From: Stomorhina lunata
Taxonomy: Eukaryota; Arthropoda; Insecta; Diptera; Rhiniidae
DNA length: 64,000 nucleotides
Assembly (NCBI GenBank): GCA_933228675.1
Contig: OW121742.1
Span: 113,303,355 to 113,367,354 of the forward strand
Direction of reading: 5' to 3'
Part shown: in pieces, positions 1 through 12,182 of the stretch
How positions within the stretch are numbered: position 1 is the first letter of the stretch
Layout of the letters: every line of letters starts with the position of its first letter
Program-made: the position numbers and the translations under genes
Notes under the pieces: generated by a model
Told to the model about the DNA's origin: nothing
The model's database searches: none
The model's input: the letters and a program-made list of their open reading frames with translations, nothing else

Positions 1-321
1 TTTAAAAAATAACGGATTTTAATATCGAATGCACAATCGGTCAAAAACTAAAAAAAAAGTCGAAGAGAAAAATTGTTTTTTTTATTTTTGAAGTGAAATA
101 ACTTAAAATCCATAACAGTTATGAAGGTAAAGTATATATGTTTTTCCTTTGTTTCTCTAAGATCATTCCGAAATATGAAAAATCAAGCATATTGGAAATT
201 TACTGAAAGAGCTATGCGGTTCAAAGGCTTTTTTACTTCTGAGGTAGACTATTTTAATGGCCAATAACTCACTCTGTGTAAAAACAGAGTAATTATAAAT
301 CCAAAATTCAGAAAGCTTTGG
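1..321 (+). repeat. Truncated copy of the foldback element, right-arm end
   Basis: This stretch aligns by eye, in the same orientation, with 4215-4540, the right arm of the foldback element. Shared blocks are the sequence around CACAATCGGTCAAAAACT, the AAGTCGA(G/A)GAGAAAAATT block and the terminal stretch near ATCCAAAATT...GCTTTGG. The window begins inside it, so the rest of the copy lies off the left edge. No gene is present. Confidence 0.6.
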
Positions 322-1242
322 TATTCCTTAACAAATATCCCATACATTCTAATGCAATTGGACTTACAGTTTGGAAGATATAGATTAATTACCACTTTTG
401 TTTTTGTTTCAAACCACTGTGCGTTGGTTTATCATTATACGATTTTGAAAATGATTTTGAAAACTATAAATGTTTGTTTGTTATAAATCTACTAAAACTT
501 TAACGTTGACAGTTACCAATGGCAATAATTCTTTTGTGTGTGAGCAAGCAACAACAAAAAAACTTGAATGAATGCAAATTTCTAAACTTTTCCGCTGGCC
601 ATTGGGAAAGGGTTGCCATCAATTGCTCAGAAATAGATTTAAGTCCATTATATTATAACAACTTTTCCAGAAACTCAAATTTCTCTCAGGCTGGCCACCC
701 TTTCCATCATTTTATTTTCCGCTTTTAAATTGCCACACGGTAGCTGTTGGCTGTAGCTACATCATTCGTAGCAATAGGCCCGGTGCATAAATTTTCTAAT
801 TATATCTGTGTGATAATAACTTGTGTTATGTGTCAAAAGTTTTCTGTTTGTCAATGATTTTCTATTTCTGTTGATGTTCGTTACAATAAAATCAATAATT
901 GCATAGAACGCATCAAAACCTGAGCGAGGAAAAAAAACTTTTAATTGGATTTTGAAAACGTAGGATTTTTGTATATGTTAATCAGCGGCACCATCATCAA
1001 TCAGATAAACAATTTTTTTTATTTTTTTTTATTTTTTTATTTTTCAACAAAATCATTATTAATTTAAATATATTTACAAAAGTATTATATTATGTTCAAA
1101 TAAAATGTTATTTAAATTAAATGGATTTAGCTCCAGAAAAAAAAAGAAACTATAATAGCTGTGTTCCCGTAAGATAAAGAAACTACCCAAACTTCTAAAC
1201 TGTAAGTCTGATTACCTCAAAATGTAAGAGAGAAATGTTAAG
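322..1242. other. AT-rich DNA between two foldback copies, no gene seen
   Basis: I see no coding gene here. A 69-codon frame at 519-728 has no recognisable domain and no supporting context. Positions 1010-1045 are a poly-T/TTTTA tract. Confidence 0.5.
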
Positions 1243-4200
1243 GAGGACCCAAACTTTCTAAATTTTGGATCTATGATTACCCTATGCTTACACGGGGTAA
1301 TAAAATGGGCCTCAAAGTAGAATATCTCAGAAGTGAAAAAGCTTTTGGACCGTGTAGCTCTTTCAATTACTAACCAATATTGTAGATTTTCTATATTTTG
1401 GAACGAGCTTAAAAAAACAAAGAAAAAACATCTTTACTTTACTTTAATAACTGTTACGAGTTTTAAGTTATTTCATTTCAAAAATAAAAAAAAATTATTT
1501 TTCTCCTCGACTTTTTTAGGTTTTTGGCCGATTGTGCACTCGATATGAAGCCGATAATTTTTTCAAAAATATTCACATATAGTTAAGCGTTAGGAAAATA
1601 AAACTATGAAAACCGCTTTTAAATATCTTAAAGCGTTTTAGGTTGAGTCAAATATTTTTGGCTGATCGAAAAAAATTCATTTTTTTCTAAAAAAAAAGAT
1701 GCTATCAATTCCTTACTTTTTACATTACTAAGAATTTTTTCTTAAAAGTTTAAGTTTTATTATATATTCATAGAGAATGGAGTTCTAGAATGATTTGAAA
1801 CTAATCTATAAGTCAGTACAACATTCACTCTATGCACAGCATCGACCGAAATTTGTCAAAATTTTTTGAAAATTTTTGTGTTTTCGAACATATAACAAAA
1901 AAGTCAAGCCGATTTTGAAAATTTCTGAAATGCAGTTATAAAGTCCCATATATTCTCTTAAGATTTCAAAAATAAAAAATGTCATAAATTCATAAACAAA
2001 TACAAAAAATCGAATTTTACAAAAAATGACAAATTTCCATACACCATAATTTGAATTGCAAAAACAGGTCAATTGGGTGTAAGTTTTTAAAATTATTTAA
2101 ATTGTTTTATAATAACCACAAAATAGATTTTTTTAATGCAAAAAATTATTTATGTAACTTATACAGTTTTTCAGAAATTAAAAGTCAAATTTAAAAAAGA
2201 TTTTGTGAAAAATACACTTTTTAGCTTTTTTGGACATTTTTCCCAAAAATGTTCAAGAATTTTTTGAATATTAATAAAACGTTAATAGTTTAATAATTTA
2301 GACATGTTTTCCTTTTCATTGATATATCAAACATATATAAAAGATATTGCTAACTGGTATAATTATTGCACTTAAAACACACACCTCAGGTCAAAAAAAA
2401 TTAAAAACACTTGCAAAAATTGTGCAAACATTGACTTCTTTGTTCTTAAATTTTTCTTAAATTTTTTCCAAAAGGCCTCTTTTACGCCACAAGAAAACTA
2501 AAAATTCTAGTTTTTATAAAATCAATTTTTGAATTTTGACTTTAACTTTTTGAAAAATTCTACAAGATACATAAATGATGCAATAATAAAGTTTATTTTG
2601 TGCTTAATATAAAACAATTTAAAAACAAGTAAGAAAGTACTATAGTCGGTCAAGCCCGACCATATGATATTTTCAGCGCTAGGGTCAAAGGTGTTATTTG
2701 TTTTCTGTATAAAGAAAAATATTTGCTAAATTTTGCCACCATACAAAAATTTTCTCGAAACTTTTATATTTAAGCTGTTCCCGTCATTTAGACTTATTCA
2801 AAACTAGGGTCAAATGTAGACCGATTACAATTGTTACAAATATTATGGAAAAATTAACTTAAAATTCCTATTATCTTTAGATTTGCGAGCGTTTTAGTGA
2901 TTTTTGTCTCATTTAGTGCGTTTTTAAAGAAGATTTCGTATGGGAGCTATGGTCAAATGTGGACCGAGTTCAACGAAATTTGGTATAGTGATTTTAATTT
3001 ACATAACCAGTATTTGTTCTAAGTTTCATATTTGTGCCCAATATATCAATTCCGGGAAGTGAGACCTATGGGAGGTACCATAAATAATGACGAATTTCAG
3101 CAGCCATTACGCCATTATCAAAAAAATGATCTGTGCCAAATTTCATCAAATTATCTTTAGAATTGCGACTTGTAGTTTGATTACAAAGTTTATATGGGGG
3201 TCCAGCCAACCGTCCAGCCTGACGGACGGACTGACATAGCTAAAACGACTCAAAAAGTGATTCTAAGCCTATTGGTATGCTAAAAGGTGGATCTAAGACA
3301 AATATTTATATGCGTTACATACAACATCCGCCTATGGTGGTGAGGGTAATGCTGGCACAATTTTTGCATGAGTTTTTATTTTTTTGACCTGAGGCGTGTG
3401 TTTTTAATGCAATAATTGTACCTATTATCAATACTTTTTATATATGTTTTATATATCAATGAAAAGGAAAACATGTCTCCATTGCTACACTGTTAATTTT
3501 TTAATAATATTTCAAAAATTCTTGGACATTTCTGGGAAAAAATTTCCAAAGAACTAAAAAGTGTAGTTTTTATAAAAACATTTTTGGATTTCTGACTTTA
3601 AATTTCTGAAAAACCGTGCAAGGTAGATAAACAAGTTTTTGCAGTAATAAAGCCTATTTTATGATTTATATAAAGTAATTAAAAAAATTTAAAAAAGTGA
3701 AACCCAATTGACCTTTTTTTGCAATTCAAATTATGGTGTATGGAAATTTGTCATTTTTTATAAAATTCCATATTCGGGATTCGTTTATGAATTTGTGCTA
3801 CTTTTTTATATTTGAAGTCTAAAGAGAATATATGAGACTTTATAACTGCATTTCAGAAACTTGCAAAATCGACTTGACTTTTTTGTTAAATGTTCGAAAA
3901 CATAAAAATTTTCCTAAAAACTAGACAAATTTCGGTCAATGCTGTACCTAGAGTGAAAGTTATAATGACTTAGAATTTTGTTAAAAAAACATCCTAGAAC
4001 TTCGTACTTTGTGAATTTATAATAAAACACTATTTTTTATACAAAAAACTTCTTAGTAAAATGTAAGAAATTTGGGAAAAAAATTCAATTTTTTCGATCA
4101 GTAAAAAATGTTTGACTTTGAAAATTTCTCAACCTAAAACGATTTAAGATATTAAAAAGCAGTTTTCTCAGTTTTATTTTCTTAACTGTTGGCTGTATGC

Positions 4201-4540
4201 CAGTGTTTTTTTTTTTTTTAAATTATTATATGTTTAATATTGAATACACAATGGGTCAGAAACTAAAAAAAGTCAAGGAGAAAAATTAGTTTTTTTATTT
4301 TTGAAATAAAATAACTTAGAACCCATAAGAGTTATTATATTGAAAATAAGCATGTTTTTTCTTTGTTTCCTCAAGCATATTCTAAAATGTTAAAAATCGA
4401 AGATATTAGATAGTAATTGAATTAAGATCTACACGGTTCAAAAGCTTTTTACGTCTGAGGTGCTCTATTTTAAAGCCTAATAATTCATCCTGTTTAAATA
4501 CAGGGTAACCAAAAATCCAAAATTTATTATGCTTGGGTCA
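1243..4540. mobile_element. Long foldback (inverted-arm) element, about 3.3 kb
   Basis: The left arm (about 1243-2430) is the reverse complement of the right arm (about 3355-4540). Matching blocks run the whole length. The ends pair ACCCAA...AAATTTTGGAT (left) with the complement of the right end at ...TTATGCTTGGGT. The blocks around TAACAGTTAT, TTCGAACATNTAACAAAAAAGTC and CCTCAGGTCAAAAAAA also pair. The arms are diverged by point changes and small indels, so the copy is old. No transposase frame is visible. The centre holds a direct repeat of part of an arm (about 2460-2630) and a separate interspersed repeat. A partial second copy lies at 1-321. The superfamily is not identifiable because no clear target duplication is seen. 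Confidence 0.7.
2630..3350 (+). repeat. Interspersed fly repeat (AACAAGTAAGA...GGTGGTGAGGGTA type) in the foldback centre
   Basis: This segment starts AACAAGTAAGAAAG and contains TATGGGAGCTATGGTCAAATG, ACCGAGTT and GACGGACGGACTGACATAGC, then ends CTATGGTGGTGAGGG. Related copies with the same phrases lie at 38603-39545 and 58188-59380, and a relative at 63225-64000. It is non-coding here. The class is not resolved. Its position exactly between the two arms suggests it either inserted into the foldback or is carried by it. Confidence 0.55.
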
Positions 4541-5689
4541 GCCTAAATTAATAGAAAGTAATAGAGATTCTATATAAAAAGTCAATGAATTGTGACTAAA
4601 AAGACAGAAAAAAATCAAATGTTCAAACTGAATAGTTCTTCTGTCCAATCAATTCCTTTCTTTGCTTAAACTCTTCTTTTCTCAAGTGAATAATAAATTC
4701 TGTTAAACATAACTTCACTTTGAAAAATCCTTTAATCAATGACTAAATACTACGAAATTTTCCTTAATTGGAAATATTTCAAAAAAAAAAAAAAAGTTCA
4801 TGACACTTTATACGCATTAAAAAAGAGTATTTTTTTTCCTTTCGGCAGTTCTTAGCTTCATTTTAGCTCCATATCCATTACACAAAATTGCTAAGAGCTT
4901 GGCCTTTATCATTTTTGCCGCTTTTACCCAAAACTTTATATGCTCATTTTTTATTGTTGTTTTTTTTTTTGTTTCAAACAATCATCAACACAATTGTCAG
5001 ACTGACTATTAGTATCACATACCAATTCATGTTTTCACACAAGAAAACACTCGAATATTGAGGATGAAAAAGGAAACAAAGAAAATACAGGAAATGAAAA
5101 TACCTTTGAAGTTTCATTTTCTCAGTTATCATCAATGACAAAACTGGGGAAAAAAACTGGATAAAACTCTAATTGACAATGTAACATCACAAAAGAACAT
5201 CAAAATATTTATCCCTTTAACTTGGCAACAGTAGAAGACATCAAGCGAACGTGAACATTTGGAGTCTTTATTTACTTGCTTTCTCACTTCTTCAATCAAT
5301 AGAGGAATAAGAAATCAGACAAGACAAAAGTCTGACAGTTAAACTCAAAAGAGGATGGGGGAATTTTTGAAATTGTTATATTTATAACATTGTTTAAGGG
5401 TTAAAAAGGTAAAAATGTATTTATGAAATATTTATGGAATTCAGGTTAAATTTTAATATTTTACCCTGTGAAAACGAAAAACATTTCATGTCAATTGTTT
5501 TAAATTTAGCAATTCCCATATTAAATGTCATCTTTCATTTATATTACACTAAAAAAATATCATATATTGCGTATGAGTGATATTTCAATTTAATACAAAA
5601 TTAAATATTTATCATACGCCCCCACCATCAAAATACAAATAGACTATGGCTAGAGCCATGACGAGAGCGATTATTTCTAAAATAAAATA
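4541..5689. other. AT-rich spacer, no gene seen
   Basis: No supported coding frame, RNA gene or transposon end was found here. Only short homopolymer runs are visible. Confidence 0.5.
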
Positions 5690-6715
5690 AAAATTTTCTA
5701 AAGAAAAGTTTCCGCAAAAATAAAAATTTTCTACAGAAAATTTCTCGCAAAAATAAAAATTTTCTAAAGAAACTTTTTCGCAAAAATAAAAATTTTCTAA
5801 AGAAAATTTTTCGCAAAAATAAAAATTTTCTATAGAAAATTTTTCGTAAAAATAAAAATTTCTATAGAAAATTTTTCGCAAAATTTAAAATTTTCTAAAG
5901 ATAATTTTTCGCAAAAATAAAAATTTTCTAAAGATAATTTTTCGCAAAAATAAAAATTTTATAAAGAAAATTTTTCGCAAAAATAAAAATTTTCTATAGA
6001 AAATTTTTCGTAAAAATAAAAATTTTCTATAGAAAATTTTTCGCAAAAATAAAAATTTTCTATAGAAAATTTTTCGCAAAATTTAAAATTTTCTAAAGAT
6101 AATTTTTCGCAAAAATAAAAATTTTCTAAAGATAATTTTTCGCAAAAATAAAAATTTTCTAAAGATAATTTTTCGCAAAAATAAAAATTTTATAAAGAAA
6201 ATTTTTCGCAAAAATAAAAATTTTCTATAGAAAATTTTTCGCAAAAATAAAAATTTTCTACAGAAAATTTTTCGCAAAAATAAAAATTTTCTATAGAAAA
6301 TTTTTCGCAAAAATAAAAATTTTCCATAGAAAATTTTTCGCAAAAATAAAAATTTTCTATAGAAAATTTTTCGCAAAAATAAAAATTTTCTATAGAAAAT
6401 TTTTCGCAAAAATAAAAATTTTCTATAGAAAATTTTTCGCAAAAATAAAAATTTTCTATAGAAAATTTTTCGCAAAAATAAAAATTTTCTATAGAAAATT
6501 TTTCGCAAAAATAAAAATTTTCTATAGAAAATTTTTCGCAAAAATAAAAATTTTCTATAGAAAATTTTTCGCAAAAATAAAAATTTTCTAAACAAAATTT
6601 TTCGTTAAAATAAAAATTTTCTATAGACAATTTTTCGTTAAAATAAAAATTTTCTATAGACAATTTTTCGTTAAAATAAACATTTTCTGTAAAAATTTTT
6701 CGTTAAAAAAAATTT
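5690..6715. repeat. Palindromic satellite, 33-bp unit (linker CGCAAAAATA)
   Basis: About 30 tandem units of 33 bp each contain a self-complementary block centred on CTATAG, extended to AAAATTTT on both sides. It is followed by a CGCAAAAATA-type linker. Because 33 is divisible by three, frames on the minus strand stay open for up to 170 codons with an 11-residue repeat such as RKIFYRKFLFL. These are repeat artefacts, not genes. The first units (5690-5880) and 6070-6200 are the most diverged. Confidence 0.9.
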
Positions 6716-7932
6716 TCTATAGAAAAATTTTTTTAACGAAAAATTTTCTATAGAAAAATTTTTTTAACGAAAAATTTTCTATAGAAAAATTTTTTTAACG
6801 AAAAATTTTCTACAAAAAATTTTTTTAACGAAAAATTTTCTACAAAAAATTTTTTTAACGAAAAATTTTCTACAGAAAATTTTTTTTAACGAAAAATTTT
6901 CTATAGAAAATTTTTTTACCGAAAAATTTTCTATAGAAAATTTTTTTACCGAAAAATTTTCTATAGAAAATTTTTTTACCGAAAAATTTTCTATAGAAAA
7001 TTTTTTTACCGAAAAATTTTCTATAGAAAATTTTTTTACCGAAAAATTTTCTATAGAAAATTTTTTTACCGAAAAACTTTCTATAGAAAATTTTTTTACC
7101 GAAAAATTTTCTATAGAAAATTTTTTTACCGAAAAATTTTCTATAGAAAAAATTTTTAACTAAAAATTTTCTATAGAAAGTTTTCTTTAACGAAAAATTT
7201 TCTATAGAAAGTTTTCTTTAACGAAAAATTTTCTATAGAAAATTTTTTTTAACGAAAAATTTTCTATAGAAAATTTTTTTTAACGAAAAATTTTCTATAG
7301 AAAATTTATTTTAACGAAAAATTTTCTATAGAAAATTTTTTTTAACGAAAAATTTTCTATAGAAAATTTTTTTTAACGAAAAATTTTCTATAGAAATTTT
7401 TTTTTAACGAAAAATTTTCTATAGACAATTTTTTTTAATGAAAAATTTTCTATAGAAAATTTTTTTTATGAAAAATTTTCTATAGAAAATTTTTTTTAAC
7501 GAAAAATTTTCTATAGAAAATTTTTTTAACGAAAAATTTTCTATAGAAAATTTTTTTTAACGAAAAATTTTCTATAGACAATTTTTTTTAATGAAAAATT
7601 TTCTATAGAAAATTTTTTTTATGAAAAATTTTCTATAGAAAATTTTTTTAACGAAAAATTTTCTATAGAAAAATTTTTTTAACGAAAAATTTTCTATAGA
7701 AAATTTTTTTTTAACGAAAAATTTTCTATAGAAAATTTTTTTTAACGAAAAATTTTCTATAGAAAATTTTTTTTAACGAAAAATTTTCTATAGAAAAATT
7801 TTTTTAACGAAAAAATTTCTATAGAAAAATTTTTTTAACGAAAAAATTTCTATAGAGATTTTTTTTTAACGAAAAAATTTCTATAGAAATTTTTTTAACG
7901 AAAATTTTTTATAGAAATTTTTTTTAACGAAA
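6716..7932. repeat. Palindromic satellite, about 30-bp unit (linker TTTAACG/TTTACCG)
   Basis: The array continues with the same palindromic core TTTTCTATAGAAAA, but the unit drops to about 30 bp and the linker changes to TTTAACGA or TTTACCGA. A homogeneous run of TTTACCGA units lies at about 6900-7140. The switch at about 6716 is sharp, with the linker apparently replaced while the core is kept. Confidence 0.9.
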
Positions 7933-7939
7933 AAAAGAG

Positions 7940-8262
7940 CTATAACTAGCAATAACTAGAGCCAAGACAAGAACCACAACTGGAACCATGACTAGAGCCA
8001 TTAATATTTAGATTTATGAATAGGGCCATTACTAAAACCATAACAAGAGTTATATCGGGAACCGTTACTAGAGCCATGAATAGATCCATGACTAGAACTA
8101 TGACTAGAGCTATAACTAGAGCCATAACTAGAGCAATGACAAGAACCATAACTTGAACTGGAGCCATGACTAGAACCATGATTTCAGCCAGGACTAGAGA
8201 CATAGCTAGAGTCATGACTAGACCTTATGACTTGAGATCTATGCCTAGAACCATGACTATTA
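7940..8262. repeat. 12-bp minisatellite (ATAACTAGAGCC type)
   Basis: Degenerate 12-bp units such as ATGACTAGAACC and ATAACTAGAGCC directly follow the palindromic array. The open minus-strand frame through it, rich in V, L, M and A, is a consequence of the 12-bp period. The unit shares ACTAGA(A/G) with the minisatellites inside the mop introns. Confidence 0.8.
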
Positions 8263-9474
8263 AAATTAATACCAATTGTCATTTTAATTTCAAAATTATC
8301 TAGTAAATTAAAATGTTGCCCAAATAAAAAAAAAGTTCATTATTTTAAATTAACTGACATTTCAAAATAAATTTCTCCACGTAATTTTCTGTGTTTATGC
8401 AGGAACAGTTACATGACATGTTCTGTAATTATTTCTAATTAAACTTTATCATTTTTTTTCTATGTTTTTTTTTTTTTTTTTGTTTTTGTTTTTGTTCATA
8501 ATTGGAATCATGAAAACGTGAAAATATGTTTCGGTTAAGCAGATGATGATGTTGGATGTTAGATGCTGCTGATGTTGATGTTGCTGTAACATGCATGTTG
8601 TAGCATGTTAAAGAAATTAAATGATAAAGGCAATTTTGGGAGCTTTGAAAGGGTTTAGGTTTGGGAAAAAGTGTGCTAGAGATGGTTTGTGTTAATAACT
8701 AAACTAATCTAGAAAATGACATTTCTGTTGTGGCTTAGTAATGAAAAATTTAAAATAAAAAATGTGAGTCAAATGTTAAAATATGAGACAACAAAAAGCA
8801 GTTGAGGGTAAAATTATAGTATTTTTCATTTAGAATTTTTCCTTTTTTAATGGAAAAAAAAAAAGTTTAGTTTGTACAAATTTGTTCCCAATTCTAGAGT
8901 AAAGTTTATATTATATCTTAACATCAACAGAAAAAAACTTCCAACTTCATAGCACTCGAAGGCAATTTATGCAATTTTATACTAACAAAAAGTCAAGCAG
9001 ACAGACGGACATACAAACTAAAAGACAAACTAAGGGATGGATGGACGTTTGAACGAACTTACAACTGAAGTTGTCACAAGAACCGGAAACAGCAAAAAAG
9101 GCAAATGTGTGTTAATTTTAAGGCGAAAGTGTGAACAAAATACAAAGACCTCAACACTAACATACACACTTACACATCTACTATGAAGTATTTGGTTCTT
9201 TGAAAAACCAACATTTTAAAAGAAGAAAATTGTAATAATTTTTATATTGCTCAAAAAAAAAAAGAAAAATAAAAATTTGTTTTATTTTTCTAATCTATTC
9301 GTATGAATGTGTATGTATGTATGTATGTGTGTGTGTGTGTATGTCTAATGTATCTTTGGAGTAAAACAAATAATTGCTTATTTCCGCATGACAGCAGAAA
9401 CTAAAAACACGCAAGATAGTGTGCAATTTTAGAAAATGAAGAAAATAGAAGATAGCCAAAGGTCTTTTTTTAAA
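8263..9474. other. AT-rich spacer with one microsatellite, no gene seen
   Basis: No gene is supported. A (TATG)n/(GT)n microsatellite occupies about 9304-9343, and short TGATGTTGCTG-like runs occur at 8545-8600. Confidence 0.55.
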
Positions 9475-10312
9475 AAAAAATTCTATGGAAAATTTTTATT
9501 TAAAACTAAAAATTTTCTATAGAAAATTTTTCTTTAAAACTAAAAATTTTCTATAGAAAATTTTTCTTTAAAACTAAAAATTTTCTATAGAAAATTTTTC
9601 TTTAAAACTAAAAATTTTCTATAGAAAATTTTTCTTTAAAAAATAAAAATTTTTTATAGAAAATTGTTCTTTAAAATTAAAAATTTTCTATAGAAAATTT
9701 TTCTTTAAAAGTTAAAATTTTCTATAGAAAATTTTTCTTTAAAAGTTAAAATTTTCTATAGAAAATTTTTCTTTAAAAGTTAAAATTTTCTATAGAAAAT
9801 TTTTCTTTAAAAGTTAAAACTTTCTATAGAAAATTTTTCTTTAAAAGTTAAAATTTTCTATAGAAAATTTTTCTTTAAAAATAAAAATTTTCTATAGAAA
9901 ATTTTTCGTTAAAATAAAAATTTTCTATAAAAAATTTTTTGTTAATATAAAAATTTTCTATAGAAAATTTTTTGTTAATATAAAAATTTTCTATAGAAAA
10001 TTTTTTGTTAAAAGAAAAATTTTCTATAGAAAATTTTTAATTTAAAAATAAAAATTTTCTATAGAAAATTTTTCTTTAAAAATAAAAATTGTCTATAGAA
10101 AATTTTTTTTTAAAAATAAAAATTTTCCATAGAAAATGTTTGTTTAAAAATAAAAACTTTCTATGGAAAATTTTTCTTTAAAAAAAAAAATTCTATGGAA
10201 AATTTTTCTTTTAAAATATAAATTTTCTATAGAAAAGTTTTCTTAAAAAATAAAAATTTTTCTTTAAAAATAAAAATTTTCTTTAGAAAATTTTTCTTTA
10301 TTTTAACTTCTA
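9475..10312. repeat. Palindromic satellite, about 33-34-bp unit (linker CTTTAAAACTA)
   Basis: About 25 units carry the core TTTTCTATAGAAAA followed by TTTTTCTTTAAAA(CTA/GTT/ATA). Sub-blocks with CTTTAAAACTA (9480-9640), CTTTAAAAGTT (9690-9860) and TTGTTAATAT (9930-10000) are homogeneous within themselves, as expected of local expansion. Confidence 0.9.
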
Positions 10313-12182
10313 AAGATATATTATAAATAAAACAAAGAGCAACCAAAATATTTTATTGTAAATTGTAAGGAAATGTTTACACAAACATTATTTAGATGTT
10401 TTCATGACGCTTTTATAAAAGTTATCTGGTAACAGTAAAACAGGCTTAAATACCCCTAAAAAAAGTTTTTCAAAGAAATATTTAGATAATTTAAATTTCA
10501 GATAAAATTGTATTCTCTTATTTGCAAACCAGAATATGTCCAAAATCTCCCGGAAAGTAACTAAACGGGTTTTACAGTTTTGTTATTTTAAAAATAATCG
10601 GGTTTGTTTTCCTTAACATTTTTTTTTTTTTATTTTGATGACTTTTTTAATAATTCTTCTTTTTTAAGCTAAAAAATAAAGGAAAAACTCTTCTCTGAAA
10701 ACTAAAAGAAATGTCATATTTTGTCAATGTCATTTTCACAGGAGAGAATGATGCTCTGGAAAAAAATGTGGTTTACTTTTACAAATGTAACAGAAATATA
10801 TAATTTTACGGTTTATGGTTTAATCTTTTGTTTTAGCAAAATTTTGGATTTAAATTAAATTCAAACTTTTAAGTTCTAACTTTAGGAAATATCAATAAAA
10901 TCCGTTTTGGTCTCCAGAAATAATTTAGAAAAACACCTTTAGTCTGATGTGACTAAAAGCTATATATAATCAAGTATCGGAACTGTGGTCTCGGGAAAAT
11001 GGTCTACTATAATAAAAAGATTAATGGAAGATTTAGTCCAATGTTGCCTATAGGACTCACATTGTGGTTAATAGCTGAGTATCGCTAATGTTGGTAAGTA
11101 TTTCTACGTTTTTTCTACAGAGAGACCTCTGGTTCCTATACATAAAAAATTTAAAATTTCTCCAAAAAATACAATTATTGTAACGAGTTTTTTTTTAAAC
11201 GAAATGTTTCTATAAGAACAAAAAACAAACACCCCAAAGTATGCAACACCTTTTACTCGTATTAGTAATAACGATATCTTTTTACTCACCATAACTTATT
11301 CAACATAGATTTGAGTCTTTGATATCGTTTGTAACCACCCTATAAACCTATACCACCCTGTCTTCTTAAATGCTTAGCGCAGACACAGAACCTTCAAGTA
11401 GATGCCAGACTGTTACAGGAATATAAACCATCTTAAAAATGGACAAGGGAATAACTCATTTTATTCAAAAAACAGGGTGGTTCTGCAAAGTTTGAAATGT
11501 GAAGTAAATATGTATGGTTTGTGCCTGTACTTTCAAGCTGGATTTTTAATTTTCTATTTCCTTATAAAATAATACCACTAATAAGAACATTTTAAAATTA
11601 GTGGGCAGCAAATAAGTGGGTATCTGTTTTATTGAAGGACGGGTGGGTGAATAAAAAGAAATGAATGTGGTTCGGAAAAGAAAGGGCGATGAAAAAAAGG
11701 CAAACCCCCAGGCAATCAAAAATCCCGTAGGGGGTTTGGTACAGAAATAATTAAAAAAAATCGTTTTGTATTTTTAGGCTGTTTTAAAACGCCCAAAAGA
11801 AGCACCTTCAAATTTCTCAATTAAGTGGATGTAAAAAATTTTGGGGATTCAGAAAAATTACCCTGGATTAGGCAACACTTTTTACGATAATTTTGAGTAA
11901 CGGTATTTGGCAGTGTTTGCCAATGTAGTGTTTCTAAAAGCGGTATACAACACTTGATAACACTGTAAGTAAAATTTCAACTTTCAAATAACACAGAAAA
12001 ACCCTGAGACACTCCAACTTAATTTTGGGTCGTATAACGCTCCTTTACTTCAAAATCAGGAGACAATGCAATTTTAAATTTGTATTGTCTCTTAAGCTAT
12101 TTTTATTCTATTCGATTTTTTATCACCGATTACGATGAAATTTCACCAGAATCCGAAAACTTTTCATAATTTTCGTATATAC
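10313..12182. other. Unique-looking AT-rich DNA, no gene seen
   Basis: No coding region can be supported. A 62-codon minus-strand frame at 11104-11292 has no recognisable domain. A short inverted repeat, AAACCCCC...GGGGGTTT, lies at about 11703-11740. Confidence 0.5.

Noticed and set aside
519..728. 69-codon plus-strand frame
   Set aside because: No domain, repeat or context supports coding. Length is within chance for this amount of DNA.
5612..6663. Minus-strand open frames of 64-170 codons with RKIFYRKFLFL or ENFYFCEKFSI repeats
   Set aside because: They are produced by the 33-bp period of the satellite. No start context, domain or composition supports a gene.
7946..8215. 89-codon minus-strand frame rich in V, L, M and A, resembling membrane segments
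   Set aside because: Its pattern follows the 12-bp minisatellite exactly. The hydrophobicity is a codon artefact.
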